DNA of 35,146 bases from Nanobdellota archaeon (GCA_018818465.1 JAHIRU010000074.1:1-35146), one strand, 5' to 3'; numbered from the stretch's first letter, positions 1-8,244 are shown. Numbers and translations are program-made. Notes: a model not told the origin generated them from the sequence alone.

Positions 1-205
1 AACTGCAACTTTCACATGCTTCTCCAGTAGCAATAGTGATGCTTGTTGCCGAAGCATCTTCAGAGGCTACAGGAAACCAGCCTTCGCCGATTGTGCTTAT
101 TCCAATGCAGCCTAGAATTATAAGAATTGCAATAATAGCCAATACAGGCATTGTTAGAAACGGTTTTATTTTAAATGATATTGGTTTATTTTTCTTTTTG
201 CGCAT
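1..205 (-). CDS. N-terminus of an exported or membrane-anchored protein (partial)
   Basis: The reverse strand from the ATG at 203-205 stays open to the window edge, giving 68 residues. A basic start (MRKKKNKP) is followed by a hydrophobic segment at about residues 18-35, then a polar Ser/Thr/Ala-rich stretch ending in a CxxC pair (GEACESC). This is the layout of a signal peptide or single N-terminal anchor with the rest outside the cell. The end of the hydrophobic segment reads IILGC, which resembles a lipobox, but lipidation is only a possibility. A TATA-like TTTATAAA lies about 36 nt upstream, so the start is well placed. The gene diverges from the radical SAM gene at 312. The function is not recognisable because the body of the protein lies outside the window. 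Confidence 0.7.
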   Translation of the reverse strand, partial: MRKKKNKPISFKIKPFLTMPVLAIIAILIILGCIGISTIGEGWFPVASEDASATSITIATGEACESCS

Positions 206-237
206 CAAAATTACCTAAATATGTATTGTAATTATTC

Positions 238-246
238 TTTATAAAA
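238..246 (-). promoter_or_regulatory. TATA-like element for the exported-protein gene
   Basis: The palindrome TTTATAAA (238-245) lies upstream of the ATG at 205 on the reverse strand. A start site about 25 nt downstream would leave a leader of roughly 12 nt. It is half of a divergent promoter pair with the element at 269-277. Confidence 0.5.
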
Positions 247-268
247 CGAGTTCAGATGCAGATTAATG

Positions 269-277
269 ATATAAATG
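269..277 (+). promoter_or_regulatory. TATA-like element for the first radical SAM gene
   Basis: ATATAAATG lies about 38 nt upstream of the ATG at 312. An archaeal start site about 25 nt downstream of it would leave a leader of about 10 nt. No convincing Shine-Dalgarno sequence is present. Confidence 0.5.
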
Positions 278-311
278 TTTATCTTTTACACTATAACTAA
301 AATATGATACT

Positions 312-1709
312 ATGAAAATATTATTCGTCTATCCAAATCTAATGCGAGAAGAATACATACCTCTAGGTTTAGCTTCGATAGCAGCATATGTCAAAGAACA
401 TGACCATGAAACATTCCTCATGGATTACACGTGGGGCGGAACAGCCAAAGACTGCATAAATATGGCGGAGAAAGTAAAACCAGACGTGGTCGGCTTCTCT
501 TTACGTAGTGGAGAATTTAATTTTTCATTATCAATTGCAAAAGAACTGAAAAGAAGACATCCAAATATTCTAATATTGTTTGGTGGAATACATCCAACAG
601 TTGATCCTGAAGGTACGATAAAACAGGATTGTGTTGATGCAATAATTCAAGGCGAAGGCGAACATGCTCTTGTAGAGCTTCTAAACAAATTGAAAGAAAA
701 GAAAGATTTCTCTAAAATCAAAAATCTTTGGACCAAAAAAGATGGAAAAATATTTAGGAATCCTGTAAGATCTCTTATAGAAGACTTGGATAAGCTTCCA
801 TTTCCAGACAGAGAGCTGTTTGGCTTTAAACGATATCTTGATGCAAGATCAGGAACAGCTGATATAATGGCTGGCAGAGGATGCCCTTTCCAATGCACCT
901 ATTGTATTAATCATATTTCTCAGAAGATGTACAAAGATAAAGGCACGTATACAAGAATGCGTTCTCCAGAAAATGTAATAAAAGAATTGCAGGAACTTCG
1001 CAAAAAATATAAAATAAATTTTGTTGCATTCGAGGATGATACTTTCACTTATTCAAAGGATTGGATGCGCAGATTCTCAAAGCTTTATGTTAAGGAAATA
1101 GCTTTGCCATGCAGCTGCAATGCGCGGCCAGAAACAATGGATGATGAGATGGCAAAGATGTTAAGTGAAATGGGCTGTACAACATTGAATATGGGAATAG
1201 AATCAGGCAATGAAAAAATCCGTCGCGAGGTCTTGAAAAGATTCAACACAAATGAACAGATAATTAAAGCTTTCCAGGCTGCAAACAATCATGGATTGAA
1301 AACATATTCTTACAATATGGTTGGCCTTCCATACGAAACAGAAAAAGAGATGTGGGAAACCGTGCATCTTAACAGGCGTGCAAAACCAACTGTTGTTGAT
1401 GCTTCTATTTTCCAGCCTTATCCAGGTACAGAGTTACAATCGTTATGTGAAAAGAATGGCTGGATAATGGATATGTCAACTCTTCCTTTTTCACATAAAT
1501 TCATATCAATAATGAAATATCCGAATGTTTCCAACAAAGAAATCAAATATTGGAAACGCATGTTCCGTTTCCGTGTCCTTCGGAAAACCAACATAAGAAA
1601 AGCGCTGGCATTACTTGTACTAGATTGGAATTATGAATCCTTCATCAAAAACAGAGACAAAATCCCAAGTTTCGCCAAGGCGATGTTATACAAATTATGG
1701 AGATTTTAG
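312..1709 (+). CDS. B12-binding radical SAM protein (copy 1)
   Basis: This 465-residue protein has the two-domain layout of cobalamin-dependent radical SAM enzymes. Residues 1-150 form a B12-binding Rossmann-like domain, with PLGLASIAAY near the start, the GGIHPT loop and a GEGE turn. A radical SAM domain follows, with the cluster motif CPFQCTYC at C191, C195 and C198, which should bind a [4Fe-4S] cluster and SAM. The classical DxHxxG cobalamin-His motif is absent, as in several members of this class that bind B12 without a His ligand. Known relatives methylate unactivated carbons or rearrange sugars and lipids; the substrate here is unknown. The C-terminus (KYWKRMFRFRVL) departs from the YRxFYLRP signature of most other copies in the window. 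Context suggests a role in glycan or lipid-carrier modification. Confidence 0.9.
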   Translation: MKILFVYPNLMREEYIPLGLASIAAYVKEHDHETFLMDYTWGGTAKDCINMAEKVKPDVVGFSLRSGEFNFSLSIAKELKRRHPNILILFGGIHPTVDPEGTIKQDCVDAIIQGEGEHALVELLNKLKEKKDFSKIKNLWTKKDGKIFRNPVRSLIEDLDKLPFPDRELFGFKRYLDARSGTADIMAGRGCPFQCTYCINHISQKMYKDKGTYTRMRSPENVIKELQELRKKYKINFVAFEDDTFTYSKDWMRRFSKLYVKEIALPCSCNARPETMDDEMAKMLSEMGCTTLNMGIESGNEKIRREVLKRFNTNEQIIKAFQAANNHGLKTYSYNMVGLPYETEKEMWETVHLNRRAKPTVVDASIFQPYPGTELQSLCEKNGWIMDMSTLPFSHKFISIMKYPNVSNKEIKYWKRMFRFRVLRKTNIRKALALLVLDWNYESFIKNRDKIPSFAKAMLYKLWRF

Positions 1710-1761
1710 AATATTCAAAATATTGAATCAATTTTTATAGTTTGCATGTGTATGCTTCATT

Positions 1762-2049
1762 ATGTTATATCCTGAAGATCCACACCAATTCACTTTTAAT
1801 GACGGTAGAGAAGTTAAGATATATTTCAATCACGATGGTGATACTAACGATACTTTTTGGTTTTATGATGTTCATTTAAATGGTAGAAGAGTTAATAGAA
1901 TTGTTCCTATACCCTGTAATGATAAAACTGTTGATGAAATAGAAAGTATAATAAGAAAAAAATATGATACCAACACTATTCCAAATAACATACCCTCCTA
2001 TTTTAATAATTATATTTTTCGACTAAGGTGGTTGCCTGGATATTTTTAA
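1762..2049 (+). CDS. Small orphan protein, 95 residues
   Basis: I do not recognise this protein. It is soluble-looking and rich in Asp, Asn, Tyr and Phe (for example DGDTNDTFWFYDVHLNG). No membrane segment and no Cys cluster are visible. The N-terminal two thirds look beta-rich, with a possible helix at DEIESIIRKKY. It is judged real for three reasons: it fills the space between two genes on the same strand; a TATA-like TTTTTATAG at about 1732-1740 lies about 25 nt before the ATG, fitting a leaderless transcript; and the composition is protein-like. It could be a small binding or regulatory protein of the cluster, or an unrelated orphan. Confidence 0.55.
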   Translation: MLYPEDPHQFTFNDGREVKIYFNHDGDTNDTFWFYDVHLNGRRVNRIVPIPCNDKTVDEIESIIRKKYDTNTIPNNIPSYFNNYIFRLRWLPGYF

Positions 2050-2050
2050 A
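2043..2050 (+). promoter_or_regulatory. TATA-like element for the flippase gene
   Basis: TTTTTAAA overlaps the stop codon of the 95-residue orphan. It lies about 25 nt before the ATG at 2071, consistent with leaderless transcription of the flippase gene. Confidence 0.45.
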
Positions 2051-2070
2051 CCCATCACACAAATTTAACT

Positions 2071-3357
2071 ATGAACTTTGTGATGGTATTGTTTTTGTGG
2101 TTCTACCGCAAATTTTTTGGAGAACCAAACGAACGTGTAGAGAGGTTCATAAAGAACCTAGGTTACTTTGCTATAGGTTTTATTATAGCAAAAGTTTTTT
2201 CCTTAGGCTTTCAGATATATGCTGGACGGGTGTTAGGTCCTGCGCTCTATGGCGATTTATCGCTTATTATTGCATTATCTGGACTTTTTTTCATACCAAT
2301 GCTCTTTGGCATTGATACAGCAATGGTAAAGTATCTTTCAAGTGAACGCAGGGAGAAAAAGCGGATAATAAGCACAGGAATACCAATGATAGCGATTTTT
2401 ACTATTCTGTCGTTTGTTGTATTGTGGTTGCTTGGTGATTTCATAGCTCCTTTCTTTTCAGTTAGCAGTGAAATATTCTTTCTAGGAATTGCTTTGGCTC
2501 TAGGCTATACTATTTGGATAACTTTCAAGGACACTTCCCAAGGGCTTCTTCAAATAAAGAAAAATGCTCTAATGGAAATAATCTGGGCTTTCAGCTCATT
2601 TGCAATAATGTTTGTTGCGTTTTTGCTTTACGGAGCAGGAATGTTCTATGCGTTCCTAGCACTTTTCATTGCCTACATTATTTCATGCTTTGTGATGCTG
2701 CCTGAAATCATACGAAACATGAGAAAAAAATACATAGAAAGTCTCTGGGCAAAACGACTTTTAAGATATGGTGTTTTCAGCATACTTGTAATGGTTTCAG
2801 CTGCAGTATTGATAAACATGGACAAAATATTCATTAAAATATTTTTAGACTCTGAAGCTGTTGGTATATACAAAGCATATTCATTAATGACTACAATGGT
2901 AACTTTATCATTATTAACAATATTTGCAACAGTCTTCTTTCCAGAATCATCAATGAATGAAAACAAAAGAGGCATTTTGAAAAAACTCTGGAAAACCTTC
3001 AAGTTCCTGCCGATATACTATTTTGGCATGCTAGCTGTTCAGTACGTAGTTATCCTATTGTACGGTTATCCAATTAACTTTGTTTACCTGTTAATATTCC
3101 CTTTAGCTGCATGTGTAATGGTGCCATTCACAATGCACAACTGGTTCGCTGCATCAATTGGGCAGAGTGGAATAAAGTTATCTTCATATGCAATACTCTC
3201 TGCAGCGATAATTAACATATCATTGAATATCTATTTGATACCAATGTTTGGTATTACAGGAGCTGTAACATCCACGATAATAGCTTATTTTGTACCTAAT
3301 ATTGCGCTCATGCACAAACTCAACAATGTTTTAAAAACCTTACCTTCAATTGTCTAG
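2071..3357 (+). CDS. Wzx-type oligosaccharide flippase
   Basis: This 428-residue integral membrane protein has about 12 hydrophobic segments and belongs to the polysaccharide-export branch of the MOP superfamily (Wzx/RfbX). The N-terminal pattern is typical: a short cytosolic start, then a first helix with IGFIIAKVFSLGFQIYAGRVLG and YGDLSLI. Members move lipid-linked oligosaccharides from the inner to the outer face of the cytoplasmic membrane, so this is the likely export step for one glycan made here. The length fits the family. The start at 2071 is supported by the TATA-like element 25 nt upstream. The gene ends one base before the ATG of the epimerase gene, whose own TATA-like element lies inside the last codons of this gene. 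The specific lipid-linked substrate cannot be read from sequence. Confidence 0.85.
   Translation: MNFVMVLFLWFYRKFFGEPNERVERFIKNLGYFAIGFIIAKVFSLGFQIYAGRVLGPALYGDLSLIIALSGLFFIPMLFGIDTAMVKYLSSERREKKRIISTGIPMIAIFTILSFVVLWLLGDFIAPFFSVSSEIFFLGIALALGYTIWITFKDTSQGLLQIKKNALMEIIWAFSSFAIMFVAFLLYGAGMFYAFLALFIAYIISCFVMLPEIIRNMRKKYIESLWAKRLLRYGVFSILVMVSAAVLINMDKIFIKIFLDSEAVGIYKAYSLMTTMVTLSLLTIFATVFFPESSMNENKRGILKKLWKTFKFLPIYYFGMLAVQYVVILLYGYPINFVYLLIFPLAACVMVPFTMHNWFAASIGQSGIKLSSYAILSAAIINISLNIYLIPMFGITGAVTSTIIAYFVPNIALMHKLNNVLKTLPSIV
3329..3337 (+). promoter_or_regulatory. TATA-like element inside the end of the flippase gene
   Basis: GTTTTAAAA lies about 26 nt before the ATG at 3359, inside flippase coding sequence. 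It supports ATG 3359, not the upstream TTG 3350, as the epimerase start. It also implies that the epimerase can be transcribed independently. Confidence 0.45.
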
Positions 3358-3358
3358 T

Positions 3359-4243
3359 ATGAAAATCCTAATCACAGGCGGATCTGGTTTTGTTGGTAAA
3401 CACCTAATTAACAAACTAAAAGAAGATTCTGAGAATGAAATTTATGCATTGGATATAGTTGATCCTCAAATAAAAGGTGTTGAATATGTTAATGCTAGCA
3501 TTCTTGATTATGAAGCCATCAAAAACGTGTTGAAAGATCTTAATATTGATATAATTTACCATTTAGCTGCGCAGATATCACTTCCATTCTCTGTTGAGAA
3601 TCCATTAAAGGATTTTGAGCTCAATGTTCAAGGCACTGTGAACGTACTTGAAGCATGCAGAGAATTTAAAATCAAGAAGATAGTGTTCATATCTACAGCA
3701 GCTGTGTATGGTATACCCACAGAAAACCCTGTTTCTGAGGATGCCCCTAAGAGGCCTAGCACACCCTATGGAATGAGCAAGCTTTCAGCAGAAAGCTATG
3801 TACAGCTGTACCACAAGCTCTATGGGCTAACATATACGATTTTAAGGTTCTTTAACCTCTACGGACCTAGGGGGAAAGGGGTAGTTCCAATTTTCGTGAG
3901 TAGAGCCATGAATAAAGATAGTTTAACATTAGTTGGTTCTGGTGATCAAATAAGGGATTTTTTATATGTGGATGATGCTGTGAATGCCTTACATATGGCT
4001 TTGAAAGGTTTAGATAATAATGATTTCAATGTAGGTTTCGGAAAAGAAACCACAATAAAGCAGGTAGCTGAAGAAGTGAACAAGCAAATAAGCGTGGAAA
4101 TAAGCTACAAAGAGCAGGAAACAAAAGAGGATTTATATCCTATAGCCAATATAGAAAAGATAAAATCAAAAGGGTTTGAACCTAAAATAAATTTGGAAGA
4201 AGGAATAAAGAGGATTATTGAATATGGACAAGCCAGCAATTGA
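3359..4243 (+). CDS. NAD-dependent nucleotide-sugar epimerase/dehydratase (extended SDR)
   Basis: This 294-residue extended short-chain dehydrogenase has the N-terminal NAD-binding GGSGFVG (G7, G10, G13). The catalytic Ser/Thr lies in STAAVYG (S112/T113), and Y137 and K141 of YGMSK complete the site. FNLYGPRG and the later RDFLYVDDAV are hallmarks of the UDP-glucose/UDP-GlcNAc 4-epimerase group, so 4-epimerisation of a UDP-sugar is most likely; a dTDP- or GDP-sugar is possible. It acts in the cytosol to supply a nucleotide sugar. An upstream in-frame TTG (3350) was rejected because ATG 3359 has a TATA-like element at the leaderless distance and gives the usual MKILITGG start. The end overlaps the next gene by 20 nt, indicating translational coupling with the aminotransferase. 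Confidence 0.88.
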   Translation: MKILITGGSGFVGKHLINKLKEDSENEIYALDIVDPQIKGVEYVNASILDYEAIKNVLKDLNIDIIYHLAAQISLPFSVENPLKDFELNVQGTVNVLEACREFKIKKIVFISTAAVYGIPTENPVSEDAPKRPSTPYGMSKLSAESYVQLYHKLYGLTYTILRFFNLYGPRGKGVVPIFVSRAMNKDSLTLVGSGDQIRDFLYVDDAVNALHMALKGLDNNDFNVGFGKETTIKQVAEEVNKQISVEISYKEQETKEDLYPIANIEKIKSKGFEPKINLEEGIKRIIEYGQASN

Positions 4244-5411
4244 GGGCGGAGAACCGATAAGAAACGAATTTTTACCATTTGGTAAACCAACCATTGGAGA
4301 AGAAGAGATAAATGAAATGGTAGATACATTAAAATCTGGCTGGCTCTCGATGGGACCTAAGACAATCAAATTTGAAGAAGCTTTCAAAGAATACGTTGGT
4401 GCAGATTATGCAATCTCATGCAATTCCTGCACAATGGCGCTTTTCCTTTCTCTGTACAGTCTTGGCATAAAGCCAGGCGACGAAGTTATATTGCCAACAA
4501 CAACTTTTGCATCAGCTGCTAATGTTATTGTTCATTTAGGCGCAAAGCCTGTTTTTGCTGATGTGACTCGAGATACATACAACATTGATCCCGATAAGAT
4601 TGAAGAAAAAATCACAGACAAAACAAAGGCTATCATGCCAATGCACCACTCGGGACACTCTGCTGATATGGATAGAATTCTAGAAATTGCACAGAAGCAT
4701 AATCTTTCTGTTATTGAAGATGCTGCGCATGGAGTAGGTTCTGAATACAAAGGAAAAAAAATAGGTTCCATTTCAGACGCTACATGTTTTTCATTTTATG
4801 CAACAAAAACCATGACAACAGGCGAAGGCGGTATGATAACAACAAATAATGAAGAGCTTGCAAACAAACTAAGAACACTTCGCCTTCATGGAATAAGCTC
4901 TGATGCATGGAAGAGATATTCTGACAAGGGTTCATGGTATTATGAAGTAATGGATGCAGGATTCAAAGCAAACATGACTGACATGCAGGCAGCGCTTGGA
5001 TTGCATCAATTAAAAAAATTAGATGGTTTCATAGAAACTCGTCAAAAAAACGCAGAGCTTTACACAAAACTTCTTTCTGATGTTCCTGGAATAAAAACAC
5101 CAACTGTTAAAGATGATATAAAACACTCTTGGTACATCTACACAATTCTGATTGATGGCCTGAAAATAAACAGGGATGAAGTAATCAAAGCCCTTAGAGC
5201 AGAAAACATTGGTACAAGCGTACATTTCATACCACTGCATCTGCAGCCATTTTTCCAAAAAACATATGGTTATCAAAAAGGAGATTTTCCAAACGCGGAG
5301 TACGTTTATGATAGAATGATATCTCTGCCTTTCTTCTCGCATATGACAGAAAAAGATATAGAAGATGCATGCAGCGCAATCAAGAGGATAGTAAACTATT
5401 ATAAAGCCTAG
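4224..5411 (+). CDS. DegT/DnrJ/EryC1/StrS-family sugar aminotransferase
   Basis: This 395-residue PLP enzyme of the sugar aminotransferase family transfers an amino group, usually from glutamate, to a keto-sugar nucleotide. The PLP-binding Lys is K195 in FYATKTMTTGEGG. Other family landmarks are LPTTTFASAANVI, VIEDAAHGVGSEYKG and the C-terminal FIPLHLQP / DRMISLPFF. The start at ATG 4224 is preferred over TTG 4218. The overlap with the epimerase gene suggests that the two act in sequence on one sugar, giving an amino sugar that the following hexapeptide-repeat transferase may acylate. The amino position (C3 or C4) cannot be told from sequence. Family assignment is firm. Confidence 0.9.
   Translation: MDKPAIEGGEPIRNEFLPFGKPTIGEEEINEMVDTLKSGWLSMGPKTIKFEEAFKEYVGADYAISCNSCTMALFLSLYSLGIKPGDEVILPTTTFASAANVIVHLGAKPVFADVTRDTYNIDPDKIEEKITDKTKAIMPMHHSGHSADMDRILEIAQKHNLSVIEDAAHGVGSEYKGKKIGSISDATCFSFYATKTMTTGEGGMITTNNEELANKLRTLRLHGISSDAWKRYSDKGSWYYEVMDAGFKANMTDMQAALGLHQLKKLDGFIETRQKNAELYTKLLSDVPGIKTPTVKDDIKHSWYIYTILIDGLKINRDEVIKALRAENIGTSVHFIPLHLQPFFQKTYGYQKGDFPNAEYVYDRMISLPFFSHMTEKDIEDACSAIKRIVNYYKA
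5399..5406 (+). promoter_or_regulatory. TATA-like element for the beta-helix transferase gene
   Basis: TTATAAAG lies in the last codons of the aminotransferase, about 25 nt before the ATG at 5428. A leaderless transcript starting near 5428 would fit. Confidence 0.4.
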
Positions 5412-5427
5412 TTTTGGAAAACACAAT

Positions 5428-6324
5428 ATGAAGAAAAAATACCTAACATCTAAAATTGCATCCCTGTCTCCGATAAACTCTTTGCGTAGAGGAATCTATA
5501 AGAGGGCTGGTTATAAAATAGGAAAAAATGTGAGCATAGCCAGAAACGTAAAAATTCTAGCAAAGGAACTAGAAATTGGAGACAATGCTAGAATAGCGGA
5601 TGGTGTTTTCATCAGCAGCTTAAGAAAAGTAAAAATTGGTGAATTCACAGAAATTTCTCAGAATGTTATAATCGATGGTGATAACGAACTTGAAATTGGT
5701 GACAATTGTTTCATAGGTACAGGATATCATATCAATGTTCGTGACAAAGTTACACTAGAAGACAGCGTAGCTTTAGGTGGTTCGGGTGGACAAATCTGGA
5801 CTCACAGCACATGGCCTGAAGAGATAGATGGTCACCAGATAAACAAGATATCAAGTGTTCATATTGGAAAAAATTCTTGGATAGGAACAAAGGCTATTAT
5901 TCATCCAGGAGTTAAAATAGGACAGAATTCTATAATAGGTTCAAATTCTCTTGTAACGACAGACATACCAGAAAACACCCTCGCTTTTGGCAATCCAGCA
6001 ACGCCAATTAAAAAAGTAAGCGAAATGAAAAAAGATCTAAAGGACTGGGAAAAAGAAGACATACTTATGAATCTTGTTAAGAGATTTATTGATACCTATG
6101 GCGGACAGTATCAAAAAACAGAAATTGGAATAATGATAAAAGATAGAAATGAAACAGCAATCATAAGCATGAAAAAAATTGAACCAGAAGAGATAGCAAA
6201 ATTTGATAGCAAGACAGCTTATTTTGATATCGAGCGCAAGCGCTGCTCAAAGAAAAACATAAAATTAGAACGCAACTTCAGGCGATTTGCAAACTATTAT
6301 TCTGCACGGTTCAAGTCGGAATAG
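5428..6324 (+). CDS. Left-handed beta-helix (hexapeptide repeat) acyltransferase-like protein
   Basis: The central part of this 298-residue protein (about residues 28-200) is a run of hexapeptide repeats such as IGKNVSIARNVKI, IGDNARIADGV, IGDNCFIGTG, IGKNSWIGTKAIIHPGVKIG and IGSNSLV. It ends in the classic FGNPATPIKKV seen in sugar O/N-acetyltransferases. A loop with WTHSTWPEEIDGH interrupts the coils and probably supplies the active-site His. Such enzymes work as trimers, with acetyl-CoA or another acyl-CoA. The position right after the aminotransferase suggests N-acylation of the amino sugar, though O-acylation is possible. Unusually, about 95 residues follow the beta-helix, rich in Lys and Glu and ending in RRFANYYSARFKSE; I do not recognise that part. 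The gene ends two bases from the convergent racemase-like gene. Confidence 0.82.
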   Translation: MKKKYLTSKIASLSPINSLRRGIYKRAGYKIGKNVSIARNVKILAKELEIGDNARIADGVFISSLRKVKIGEFTEISQNVIIDGDNELEIGDNCFIGTGYHINVRDKVTLEDSVALGGSGGQIWTHSTWPEEIDGHQINKISSVHIGKNSWIGTKAIIHPGVKIGQNSIIGSNSLVTTDIPENTLAFGNPATPIKKVSEMKKDLKDWEKEDILMNLVKRFIDTYGGQYQKTEIGIMIKDRNETAIISMKKIEPEEIAKFDSKTAYFDIERKRCSKKNIKLERNFRRFANYYSARFKSE

Positions 6325-6333
6325 TTTTATTTT
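6324..6333 (+). terminator. T-rich stretch after the beta-helix gene
   Basis: GTTTTATTTT begins at the last base of the stop codon of the plus-strand gene. Archaeal termination commonly uses T-rich tracts without a hairpin. The stretch also covers the end of the convergent gene, so the assignment is weak. Confidence 0.25.
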
Positions 6334-7016
6334 AGAATTTCTTTAACCGTTGCATTCACGAAAATTTTCATTGTGTCGTATATTTCAATTTTCGAGTGCT
6401 CTGGTATTAAAAGTTGAAGATCAGTACAGGCTAAAATAACATGTTCCAATCCTTTCTTTTCGAAATTGTTTACTATCTTAAGAAGTTCTTTCCTATCTCT
6501 ATTTTCATGCCTGTTCATCACAATGTTTTTTATTAATTTTCCTATTTTAGCTTGCTCAAAACCATCCGGAACAATCTGTTTTATCTTTTCCTTTCCGAGT
6601 GCAGATTCGTACAATTTACCTTTCAACAAAGTCGATGTTGCTAATACCCCAACACTTGGTATATTTTTACTTTTCAAAAATTTTGTAGTTTCTTCAACAA
6701 TGCTTAATACTGGTATTTTAACTGCTTTTCTTATATCATCTATGAAAACATGTAAAGAATTGCATGGCATAACCAAAAAATCTGCACCACTCTTTTCAAG
6801 TTTTTTTGCAGCATCTATTAAATATGGTATATATCTTTCTTCTCCACTAGCTTTGGTCAATAAATCTTCTTCAATTTTATATTTCAATGGAACATTCCAT
6901 ATCAAAACAGGGGGCCTACTATCCTTATTTTGTTGATAACAACTAAAAATTGTTTCTAAATAAAACTCTGCTGTAGTTTCAGGACCCAGACCACCTATAA
7001 TACCAACGGTTTTCAT
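6327..7016 (-). CDS. Aspartate/glutamate racemase family protein
   Basis: This 229-residue protein matches the Asp/Glu racemase family in length and motifs. The N-terminus is KTVGIIGGLGPETTAEFY. One catalytic Cys lies in MPCNSLH (C85) and the second in LACTDL (C197), the pair that deprotonates and reprotonates the alpha carbon. It should be cytosolic and PLP-independent. The substrate could be Asp, Glu or another amino acid; broad-specificity members such as YgeA/RacX look alike. It is transcribed alone, with a TATA-like TTTATAAAG about 25-30 nt upstream at 7040-7048. Placement among glycan genes, together with a FemAB-like and an asparagine-synthase-like gene elsewhere in the window, hints that a D-amino acid may enter the surface polymer; that is inference. 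Confidence 0.85.
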   Translation of the reverse strand: MKTVGIIGGLGPETTAEFYLETIFSCYQQNKDSRPPVLIWNVPLKYKIEEDLLTKASGEERYIPYLIDAAKKLEKSGADFLVMPCNSLHVFIDDIRKAVKIPVLSIVEETTKFLKSKNIPSVGVLATSTLLKGKLYESALGKEKIKQIVPDGFEQAKIGKLIKNIVMNRHENRDRKELLKIVNNFEKKGLEHVILACTDLQLLIPEHSKIEIYDTMKIFVNATVKEILK

Positions 7017-7071
7017 ATGAATAGCATAATTTAATTCTTTATAAATTTTATCAAAAATTGGTGCATTTCAT

Positions 7072-8244
7072 TCAGATTGAACAATAGAATTTCAAATATT
7101 TTTTTGCAACACTTTTCCAACTCATATTATCAACGATGAATTTTCTTGCGTTATTTTCGATCTTATTTCGAAGTTTTTCATCATTTAATAACAACGTTAT
7201 ATATTCAGCCATTTTCTTTTTATCGAGTACTTCTGTTATCATTCCATTCTCTTTATTTTTTACAACTTTGCTCATCGAACCGGTATTAGTTGTAACAACA
7301 GCTCTGCCTACCGACATTGCTTCTGGGACTATTTGTGAAACACCTCCTATGCTTACAAGAGGGAAAAAGCAAACATCTGCCATTCTATAAGCGTTTACAA
7401 CAAGATCTCTTGGTACAGGGCCGACCAATTGCACAGGAGCGCCTGTTTTTTCAATATGTTTTTTAACATCATTGAACATCGGCCCACCACCAAACATCAA
7501 ACCTATAACACCGTTATCTTTTATAGAATTTATCACATCTACAAAATCCTTCGGTCCATTTTCATAATACAAAAGGCCAACAAAAACAATTATCTTTTTG
7601 TTTTTAGGAACAATGATATTTTTTTGTTTTAGAATATCTTCAAACTCTTTATCTAATTTTTTATCCTTGAACATCTCTGTATCTATACCGTTTGTTATGG
7701 TTACAATCTTTTTTCCATCAATACCGTGACTCATAAGAACATCTTTCAAGTCATCACCGTCTGTAACAATCCTATCAGCAATTTTAAAAGAAATTCTTGA
7801 AGTGATTAAACTCAAAAAGCTCTTTATTCCTCCGCGACGAGCAGCCTCTTTGTAAATATTTCCACCAAGATGGACAACTAGTTTTTTTCTTAAAAATATT
7901 TTTAATATTGAACCGAACATGCCTGCAAATGTTGGTCCATCGCAATGAATTATATTAGAACTTCTTATTTCAGGATCGCTTAATAGACTGTAAATTATTT
8001 TTGGAAATCTTTTTGTCGAGTGGGTGTATTCAGAATATCTTTCCTCAAAAACTTGTTTTGCATAAATGGGTCTGGTTTTGTAAGGAAGCTTCGAGTAATC
8101 AAATTTTGAACTTGCGTTTGTTGGATGAACAACAACATCTATTCCTTCAGCTATCACATTCCTCGCTATTTCATGCGTCTGTGTCGGTGTTCCGCCTAGC
8201 TTAGGGAAGAACACGCTTGCTATTAGTGAAACTTTAGGAGTCAT
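7072..8244 (-). CDS. GT4-family glycosyltransferase
   Basis: This 390-residue protein has the GT-B fold. Its N-terminal domain begins VSLIASVFFPKLGGTPTQTHEIARNV, a typical GT4 acceptor-side start with a Gly-rich loop. Its C-terminal domain carries IVFVGLLYYENGPKDFVDV, the GGGP loop and IVPEAMSVGRAVVTT, which binds the nucleotide sugar. The first Glu of the usual E-x7-E motif is not present in canonical form (LVSIGGVSQIVPEAM), a variation seen in many members. It transfers a sugar from a nucleotide donor on the cytosolic side. The start has a TATA-like ACTTAAAAAA about 26 nt upstream, so it appears to be transcribed separately from the radical SAM gene 60 nt upstream. Sugar and acceptor are unknown. 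Confidence 0.88.
   Translation of the reverse strand: MTPKVSLIASVFFPKLGGTPTQTHEIARNVIAEGIDVVVHPTNASSKFDYSKLPYKTRPIYAKQVFEERYSEYTHSTKRFPKIIYSLLSDPEIRSSNIIHCDGPTFAGMFGSILKIFLRKKLVVHLGGNIYKEAARRGGIKSFLSLITSRISFKIADRIVTDGDDLKDVLMSHGIDGKKIVTITNGIDTEMFKDKKLDKEFEDILKQKNIIVPKNKKIIVFVGLLYYENGPKDFVDVINSIKDNGVIGLMFGGGPMFNDVKKHIEKTGAPVQLVGPVPRDLVVNAYRMADVCFFPLVSIGGVSQIVPEAMSVGRAVVTTNTGSMSKVVKNKENGMITEVLDKKKMAEYITLLLNDEKLRNKIENNARKFIVDNMSWKSVAKKYLKFYCSI

Noticed and set aside
36..218. Plus-strand ORF at the left edge
   Set aside because: It is the antisense of the exported-protein N-terminus, which has a better start, a signal-like segment and a promoter.
2028..2315. Plus-strand ORF spanning the start of the flippase gene
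   Set aside because: It overlaps the clear flippase frame out of phase, and its composition is frame-shift-like.
3350..3352. TTG as start of the epimerase
   Set aside because: ATG 3359 gives the standard SDR start and has a TATA-like element at 26 nt; the TTG overlaps the flippase stop region.
4218..4220. TTG as start of the first DegT aminotransferase
   Set aside because: ATG 4224 is 6 nt downstream, adds no loss of conserved residues and is the stronger start codon.
6466..6936. 156-codon plus-strand ORF opposite the racemase-like gene
   Set aside because: It is fully antisense to a protein with both catalytic cysteines; its hydrophobic look is a by-product of the complementary strand.
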